From assembly GCA_020847535.1 (NCBI GenBank), contig JADLBU010000078.1, forward strand, positions 1-52,163: a stretch of DNA of 52,163 nucleotides, read 5' to 3'. The translations under genes and the position numbers were made by a program. Positions within the stretch are counted from its first letter, which is position 1; each line of letters opens with the position of its first letter. The notes beneath the pieces were generated by a model, which searched no databases, was not told the DNA's origin, and was given only the letters and a program-made list of their open reading frames with translations. The stretch comes from Phycisphaerales bacterium (GTDB taxonomy: Bacteria > Planctomycetota > Phycisphaerae > Phycisphaerales > UBA1924). Below are positions 7,096 through 14,100 of this stretch, piece after piece.

Positions 7096-8743
7096 GATCG
7101 TGCAGCGCGGGCGATGACCCATACTCGATGCAGACGATGGTGGCATCGTCGTCGAGTTCGCCCTGGCCGCTGAACCGGATCAGCTCATCGACGATCAGCC
7201 GTACCTGCCGGGCGGGGCTGAGTTCGGCCGAGAGAAGCGAGAGCAGGCGATCCATGCCGAATCGTTCTCCCGAGCTGTCCTTCTGCTCGAGCAGGCCGTC
7301 GGTGTAAACCAATATCCGGTCCCGCGGTTCGAGCTTGAACCGCTTGGATGCATAATGCACGTTGGTGGAGACTCCCAATGGAATGGAGCCCTCGGCATCG
7401 GGCTTGACGGGTGTTCCGTTGCGGGGCATGTGCAGCCAGTGGCCGTGGCCTGCATCGACGACTTCGAGGTTGCCCTGGGCGTCGATCACGCCGACCCACA
7501 ATGAGATGAATCGCCCGGCGAGCTGGCGCGTGCCCACGAGGCGGTTGACGGCGTCGATCGCCGCCGCGGGATCTCCGCGCGCTGTGAGCTGGGCGTTGAG
7601 GTGGGCCTGTGTCCAGGCCATGAGCATCGCCGAGCCCGCGCCGTGGCCCGCGACATCTCCCAGGACGATCGCCGTGCGGCCATCGTCGAAGGAAACCACA
7701 TCGAAGAGATCCCCGGCGACGTACGCGCCGGGGCGCATGTGCATTCCGTAGGCGAAGTGCTCGTGGCGAGCCTCGGAGTCTGGGAGGAGGAACTGCTGGA
7801 CTTCCTGGGCGGCGGAGAGTTCGGTGGCAAGCGCGGTCTGGCGTTTTTCGAGATCGGCACGGGTGAGGTTGGCCAGACAGAGGCCGATCGCGGTCGCGAG
7901 CGCATCGCAGAAGCCTGCGGCATCGGGCTCGACGGGGGCCTGGCGATCCCTGGCATCGAGGTAGAGGTATGCGGCGATTACATCCCCGATACGGATGGGT
8001 GCGCAGAGGGCCGAGTGGATGTTGAGCCCGATGAGCGAGTTGCTGGTGAGAGGAGTCTGCTGGGCGGCGAGCACGGCGGTCTGGCCGGTGGTTGCGGCGG
8101 AGATGAGTGAGCGGCTGAAGGAGAAGGGTGTGGCGTCGTACGGGTCTCGGCGCTTGGAGGCGATCACATCGACCTGCGAATCCCCGCATTGCCGGAGGAT
8201 CGCGGCGTGGGAGTACCCGCTGCCGTCGAGGGCGTAGGAGAGGGCGATCTGGGCGGCATCGGTGGTGTTGGAAGCGGCGTCGAGCTTGGAGATGCACTGG
8301 GTGAGGGCCATGAGGCGGCGATCGGCGCTGATTGAGGGGACGAGCGTGTGTACGCGTGCCCGAGCGCCGGCATCATCCTGCATCGCGGTGGTGGTGAGGC
8401 GGATGTCTGAGTTGCCGGTGATGAGGATGACGCGGAGTGAGAAGGGGCCGACCTGGATGAGGTCTCCGGCGGCGATCGGCGTGGGTTTTTGCGGGAGGAG
8501 TCTGAGGCTGTTGACAGTGGTGCCGTGGGTGCTGCCCAGGTCGGTGATGAAGGCGCCCTTGGGGCGTGCGGCGACGGAGGCGTGGCGCCGGGAGACGGTC
8601 TCGCCGAGAAGAACGATGTCCGAATCGGCCGCGCGGCCGATGGTCAGCGGGTGATTGGCGCGCAGGGGGAAGGGCTGGCGGTAGAGATCACCGATGTATT
8701 CCAGGGCAAGATCGGGATTGATGGACTGCGTGTGGCGGGGCAA
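7076..8743 (-). CDS. FHA-GAF-SpoIIE-type PP2C phosphatase
   Basis: The 555-residue protein begins with an FHA phosphothreonine-binding domain (about 28-110; GRAADSDI, SRRHASV and STHGTTVN). A GAF-like sensor region (about 130-300) follows. A SpoIIE/RsbU-type PP2C phosphatase (about 320-545) completes it, with metal-binding motifs VAGDLFD and GDVAGHGAGSAM and a late DGLLE and DDDATIV. It probably removes phosphates from anti-sigma antagonists or from kinase substrates. It converges on, and overlaps by 20 bases, the TPR-kinase gene, which suggests a kinase/phosphatase pair. The start is uncertain: the only candidate that keeps the FHA domain whole is TTG at 8743, with no clear ribosome site. 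Confidence 0.9.
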   Translation of the reverse strand: MPRHTQSINPDLALEYIGDLYRQPFPLRANHPLTIGRAADSDIVLLGETVSRRHASVAARPKGAFITDLGSTHGTTVNSLRLLPQKPTPIAAGDLIQVGPFSLRVILITGNSDIRLTTTAMQDDAGARARVHTLVPSISADRRLMALTQCISKLDAASNTTDAAQIALSYALDGSGYSHAAILRQCGDSQVDVIASKRRDPYDATPFSFSRSLISAATTGQTAVLAAQQTPLTSNSLIGLNIHSALCAPIRIGDVIAAYLYLDARDRQAPVEPDAAGFCDALATAIGLCLANLTRADLEKRQTALATELSAAQEVQQFLLPDSEARHEHFAYGMHMRPGAYVAGDLFDVVSFDDGRTAIVLGDVAGHGAGSAMLMAWTQAHLNAQLTARGDPAAAIDAVNRLVGTRQLAGRFISLWVGVIDAQGNLEVVDAGHGHWLHMPRNGTPVKPDAEGSIPLGVSTNVHYASKRFKLEPRDRILVYTDGLLEQKDSSGERFGMDRLLSLLSAELSPARQVRLIVDELIRFSGQGELDDDATIVCIEYGSSPALHDPNATRI

Positions 8744-8773
8744 GGTGCAGGGATGGTAGAGCGTAGAAACGAA

Positions 8774-8840
8774 GAGACGAAGTTCCGCAGAGACGAAGTG
8801 GCTTTCACTTCGACTCGTAGTCTCATAGGAACTTCGTCTC
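8774..8840. repeat. Nested palindrome between phosphatase and nuclease genes
   Basis: A perfect 13-bp outer arm pair (8774-8786 with 8828-8840) encloses a second perfect 7-bp pair (8794-8800 with 8806-8812). Both contain the ACGAAG core also seen just upstream. It lies in the 125-base gap between two minus-strand genes. It could fold as a cruciform or in the RNA between them; no T-run follows, so it is not a standard terminator. Confidence 0.7.
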
Positions 8841-8868
8841 CTGGTAAAACTTACGCGATCACATTGGG

Positions 8869-9834
8869 CTATGGTGCTGCAAGCACTTCCTTGAGCTTGT
8901 CCCCGAGCCGGTAGCCGGCGAGCGTGACGCGCTGGTCGGCGATCTGAAGGGCCTTGGCGTGGTAGCCGCGGGGGAGCTTGCTGGGCTTGGCCTCGGTGGC
9001 ATCGGCGGTCTTGGATGGGAATTTGCCGTTCTTGTACACGTGCTTGCGGGCCAGATCCCGGCTCTCATCGCACCAGTCGGTGTATGCGGCTTTGGAGAGG
9101 TTCGCAGCCAGCGCGGTCCTCGTCAGGTCGTCATCTTCGAGCAGTTCCTTGCCTGCGTTGGCGGCGACCTTGGCGCTCTTGGAGCTGCCGGGGAGCCCAT
9201 CCCAGAGCGAATGAAGCCTGATGGGCTTGCCATTCAGAAGCACCCAGACCATGTTGCCGCCCTGGTCCCCCTTGGGATAGCGGTCCGCGAACAGCGCCAC
9301 GGTGTGCAGCGGCTGGTGGAGATCTCCGAGGAGGTGGAGCATCCAGCAGAGTCGTATGGCTCGCTGCTTCGCGGAAGTCTGGGCGTTCTTGAGATCGTGC
9401 TCGCAGAGGGCCAATGCCTGGAGGATGTTGCGTACGGGCTGGCCAGTCGACCAGGCGGTGGGGGGATCGGCGTGGGGCTTGTTGTCGGTGGCGATCGGGA
9501 AGTTGACGAAGTGCCAGTTCGAGCGGGCCTCATCATGCATGGGCGCATGGTCATCCCGGATCATGTCGGGCCAGGTGGCAGCGCGCATGAAGGTGTACAT
9601 GTCGCGGTTGGCGGGTGATTGGTTGTCCAGGCCCTTGCTGATCATGGCGAACAGCTCGGGGTTGCCCTTGAGGATCTCGATCATCGTGGTGCGCTGCTCA
9701 TCGGAGAACTGCTGGTAGGCGATGTAGGCGATCATCATGTGGCCCTGGTGTCCCCAGCCGAGGGACCGGTGGGTGAGCGAGCCGATCGTGAGGAGCGCGG
9801 CGATCAACAGGGTGACGAGTCGATGGCGATGCAT
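8869..9834 (-). CDS. Secreted S1/P1-family zinc nuclease
   Basis: The 321-residue protein has a signal peptide (residues 1-26) cut before the invariant mature N-terminal tryptophan of WGHQGH, whose amino group binds zinc in this family. The other trinuclear-zinc ligands are visible: D in ATWPD, H in WHFVNF, HxxxD in LHLLGDLHQPLH, and a later LHSLWD. The family cleaves single-stranded DNA and RNA and removes 3'-phosphates from nucleotides. In this setting it probably scavenges phosphate or nucleotides outside the cell. It runs in the same direction as the FHA phosphatase, 125 bases upstream of it. Confidence 0.95.
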   Translation of the reverse strand: MHRHRLVTLLIAALLTIGSLTHRSLGWGHQGHMMIAYIAYQQFSDEQRTTMIEILKGNPELFAMISKGLDNQSPANRDMYTFMRAATWPDMIRDDHAPMHDEARSNWHFVNFPIATDNKPHADPPTAWSTGQPVRNILQALALCEHDLKNAQTSAKQRAIRLCWMLHLLGDLHQPLHTVALFADRYPKGDQGGNMVWVLLNGKPIRLHSLWDGLPGSSKSAKVAANAGKELLEDDDLTRTALAANLSKAAYTDWCDESRDLARKHVYKNGKFPSKTADATEAKPSKLPRGYHAKALQIADQRVTLAGYRLGDKLKEVLAAP

Positions 9835-10004
9835 TCAGGTACCCTCCACAGTGGACCCTCGGCGATCGGGCCGCAGGAAGTGTACCGACAGGCGGTCGCG
9901 CGTGAGGCTCCTTGCAAAAGCCGCAAACCGAGCGCCGGTGCGCTCGGAGACTACGAGTAAGAGGGGAAAAGCAAGCGATTGTGGAGGCTGATTCGGAATG
10001 CGCC

Positions 10005-10886
10005 TCACATCGTGGTGCATCCCGACGAAGTGCTCGCCGACGTACCCGCGCGGTATCGCTCGAGCGACCTGGCGAGGTCTGCGGCTGTGTCGATCGCGTC
10101 GGCGAGCGCATCCTGCCGCAGGATCCGACCGTGGGTGCGGTTGACCGGTTCGACACTTGACACGCAGGAAACCCAGCCGTTGCCGATCGACCACCAGGCG
10201 GTGCCGGCGGGGCTGTTCTTCATGATCTTGGCGCGGACCTCGGGAGTGAGCATCCAGCGCGCGTGGTTGGCGTTCCTGCACGACACGGACCAGCGGGCCT
10301 CGAACGCCTCATCGCCGAAGTTGATCGCCGTGCCGGGGGTTGACAGGGGCAAGACCCCAATCAGCGAGAGCACCTGGCGAGCGCCGATGGCTCCGATGCC
10401 CACCGAGATCAGCAGGAGGGGGATCGCCAGGTTGGGCAGGCCCTTGATGAGAAGGAACGCGGCGACGACAGGGCCGGCGATCCACCAGGACAGGAGGCCG
10501 ATCGCGTACACCCAGCTTGCCATTCCGTAGCGGTTGTACACTCGGATAACAGGCCCATCCACGGCCGCGCGGGCGGCAAAGACCGAGCCGGGGGCGTGGT
10601 TGACCATGAAGGCGGCGACATCACGCCAATTGCGTGTGCCGTGGATGACCCAGGGGAGCGTGTGCTTGGCGGCAGCGATATCGCTGGCGGGATGGTCATC
10701 GCGGATCCAGGCCATCTCGGTCAGCTCGACGGCCCGTTGGCGAGTCGGCTTGAGTTCCATCGCCAGGTTGATGCCCAGGGCATTCTTGGCGAGCGACTGT
10801 TCACGCGTGCGGGTGGTTGCGCGTTCGTAGATGCCGATGGCGGGCTGGTGCGAGAGGGTTGCCGGGGGGACCGTGGCGAGCTTCAT
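10005..10886 (-). CDS. Uncharacterised membrane protein
   Basis: I do not recognise this 293-residue product. It has a soluble N-terminal half with many charged residues, then two hydrophobic helices (about residues 128-150 and 153-178, through LLSWWIAGPVVAAFLLI and LAIPLLLISVGIGAIG). A soluble C-terminal part of about 115 residues follows. The start ATG at 10886 has an AGGAG ribosome site (complement of 10893-10899) at good spacing. It is divergent from the giant helicase gene and shares its 216-base upstream region, so the two might be co-regulated. Nothing in the sequence ties it to a function. Confidence 0.75.
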   Translation of the reverse strand: MKLATVPPATLSHQPAIGIYERATTRTREQSLAKNALGINLAMELKPTRQRAVELTEMAWIRDDHPASDIAAAKHTLPWVIHGTRNWRDVAAFMVNHAPGSVFAARAAVDGPVIRVYNRYGMASWVYAIGLLSWWIAGPVVAAFLLIKGLPNLAIPLLLISVGIGAIGARQVLSLIGVLPLSTPGTAINFGDEAFEARWSVSCRNANHARWMLTPEVRAKIMKNSPAGTAWWSIGNGWVSCVSSVEPVNRTHGRILRQDALADAIDTAADLARSLERYRAGTSASTSSGCTTM

Positions 10887-10950
10887 GGCGATGCTCCTGA
10901 CGCTGGCTCCACACGGGTGGTGTGGATCGGGCGGGGGCGCCCTGTTCGAC

Positions 10951-11060
10951 AGGTATTCCGGGCCCGGGCACTGAATCTTGCAGTTGGGATCCCGGTGGTT
11001 AGGACGGGCGGAGGTAGAACCCGGGCCGGTTATACTCTGCCGGGTTTCCGGGGAATACCT
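10951..11060. promoter_or_regulatory. Divergent promoter region with 9-bp inverted repeat
   Basis: AGGTATTCC at 10951-10959 and its exact complement at 11052-11060 flank the control region shared by the membrane protein gene and the DUF4011 helicase gene. A TATACT -10-like box at 11031-11036 faces the helicase; its -35 is not recognisable. The paired arms could be operators for one dimeric regulator, but that is inference. Confidence 0.4.
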
Positions 11061-11102
11061 GTGGAAGTGGGGAGCAGATCAACCGCGGGGCGTGACGACG
11101 AC

Positions 11103-14100
11103 ATGAACGAAGGCTCGGAGACCAGTTCGACCGCGGGGAACCCCGCCATTCCCGCGCAGCGCTGGTCGGTCCAGATCGGGCTGGAGCACACCCCTCGCGT
11201 CAACTTCGCGATCCAGCAGTACGGTGTGGGGCTGGTGGAGCGGGTGTCGATCACCAACACAGGGGAATCCGGGATCGGAGAGATCGCGGTCTCGGTGAGC
11301 CTGGGCAACGGGGAGTGTGCCCCGTGGCAGAGTCGGATCGCCCGGATCGGTGTCGGGGAGACGTATCACATCGAGCCGAACGATCTTGCCCTGGATGCGC
11401 GGGCATTGGGGAACCGGACCGAGGCCGAGAAGAGCGAGATACGCGTCGAGGTCAGGTCGGGGGCGGAGTTGGAGAGCAAGTCGTTCCCGATCGAGCTCTT
11501 GCCCTTTGACCAGTGGCCTGGAAGCGAGATCTATCCCGAGCTGCTCGCCGCCTTCTGTACTCCCAACCACCCGCAGATCGCATTGCTGCTCGCGGAGGCC
11601 CGCGAGCCGCTCAAGCGTGTCCGTGGGAGTGATGCCCTGGATGGGTATCAGTCCGGCAGCCGCCAGATTGCCGCGCAGATCGCCGAGGCGTGCTTCAACT
11701 CCGTTCGCGCGCGCGGGCTGGGGTATATCAACCCGCCAGCGAGCTTTGATCGGGCCGGTCAGCGCGTGCGGCTGGTCGATCGGATCTGTCGTGAAGGATT
11801 CGGGAGCTGCCTGGATCTGTCGCTGCTGCTTGCAAGCATGTGGGAGCAGGCGGGGCTGCACCCGCTGATCCTGCTGCTGGAGGATCACGCGATCCCCGCG
11901 GTATGGACGCACGAAGTGCAGCTGCCGGAGCCGGCGATCGACGATGTCGCGCACATCCGCAACCTGATTGAACTGGGGGAGGTGGTGCCGGTCGAATCGA
12001 CGATGCTGACGGCGACGGGGTCGACGTTCGCGGGCGCGGTGGATGCGGCGAAGAAGCGGCTGGGGAGCGCTGGAGCATCGTTCTGCGCGGTGGACATCCT
12101 CGCCAGCCGCAAGCGTGGTGTGCATCCGCTGCCGCTGCGGGCGTCCGGGGATTCGACGGGGATCGACCTGACGGCGGCAAGGGACCATGGTGCGATCCCT
12201 CCGCCGGGAACGGTGCTGGATCGCGTGGCGCTCGCGGACCGCGCTGAGGCGACGGGTCATGCAACCGCGAGCGGATCCGTGGCCGGCGGCCGCGTCAAAG
12301 CGTGGCAGACCAAGCTGCTGGATCTCTCGCTGCGGAACCGGCTTGTCAGTTTCCGGCAGACCAAGCGGACGCTGGAGCTGGCGATCCCGGGCATTGCACG
12401 CGTTGAAGACCTGCTCGCCGATGGCCAGCGGCTGCTGATTCACCCCAAGACGGATGGCGATGAGGCATACCGGAGGGCGCAGCTTGATGCGGGGCATGTG
12501 TACGCGACCCTGACCCCGGCGGATTGCCAGCGCCATCTCCTGGAGCTGCATCGGGCCGCGCGCAGCAGCATCGAGGAGACCGGAGCCAACGTGCTGTACC
12601 TGGCGCTGGGGATGCTCAAGTGGTTCGAGACCGCTGCGAGCCAGATTCCGCGATACGCGCCGTTGATCCTGTTGCCTGTGACGCTGGTGCGCAGTGCATC
12701 GGGTGAAGGGTACCGATATGAGTGTTCGCTGACGGAGGAGCCGATCAAACCCAACGTGACGTTGCTGCGCAAGCTGCGGCAGGATTTCGCGATCAAGACG
12801 GAGGGGTTGGATCAATTCGTAGAGGATGAGAACGGCGTTGATATCGACCTGGCGATCCGCAACTTCCGGGAGGCGATCCGGCACACACCGCGGTGGGAGG
12901 TTGAGGAGTCAGCGCACCTGGGTCTGTTCTCGTTCAACAAGTTCCTGATGTGGCGCGATCTGCAGGAGAACCTGGAGAAGCTCAAGCAGAGCCGGCTGGT
13001 CAACCACCTGATCGATCCGGCGGCGAAGGCGTTTGATGCACAGCCATTCCCGCGGCCGGAGGAGTTGGATGACCAGGTGCCGCCGATGGAGATGTTCTGC
13101 ACGCGAGATGCGGATTCATCGCAGCTCGCTGCGATCCGGGCGGCGGCTCAGGGACGCACCTTTGTGCTCGAGGGACCGCCGGGGACGGGCAAGAGCCAGA
13201 CGATCGCGAACCTGATCGCCGACTGCCTGGCGCGGGGTAAGCGGGTGCTCTTTGTCGCCGAGAAGATGGCGGCTCTCTCCGTGGTGCGGCGCCGCCTGGA
13301 GGAGGATGGCCTGGGTGCGTTCTGCCTGGAGCTTCATTCGGCGAAGGCCTCGAAGAAGGAGGTTTTGGCGCAGTTGAATGCGGGGCTGGAGGCGACGGCG
13401 ATCGATGAATCGGCGCGCTGGGAGAGGACGGGACAGGAGCTTGCGCAGGCGCGCGGGCAGCTCAACGCGTACGTGCGGGAGATGCACGCGAGCCGGGATT
13501 CTGGGGAATCGCTGTACGAGGCGCTCGGTCGGCTGATCGCCCTTGGTGATGGCCCGCGGGCGCCGGCGACGGGCGCGGATATCGCCAAGGTGAGTGCTGC
13601 GCAACTGGAAGGCTGGCGGGCGGCGGTTGCGGGGATCTGCGAGCGTGCGATGCCGGTCGATCCTGCGCATGAACACCCGCTGCGCGGGATCGGGCGAGCG
13701 GAGTGGAGTTTTTCGCTGCCGCGGGAGGCGCAAGCGGGGATATCGAGCCTTCACGAAGCTGTGGTTGGATTGGGGGAGCGGCTTGGCGCGTTCAGCCGCG
13801 TGTGTGGGCTGACTGGTTGTGAGCATGGCGAGCTGTCGCGGGATGCAGCGCGGGCGATCGCGGAGATCGCTGCCTTGCTTCCGCAATCACCCGCGCCGGA
13901 CATGCGGCTGCTTGTGGGGGTCGATGCGGATGGGCTTGCGGACGACCTCCAGGCGCTGGTCGCCGTTGGCAAGGGGCGAGATGCCGAGCGGGACCGGCTG
14001 CTGGGTGTGTATCACGAGGAGTTTTTGCGTTTGGATCACACCGCGCACGCATCGAGCGTGTCGGGGGCGATGCGCCTGCCCCAGCCTTTGAGGATGGTCA

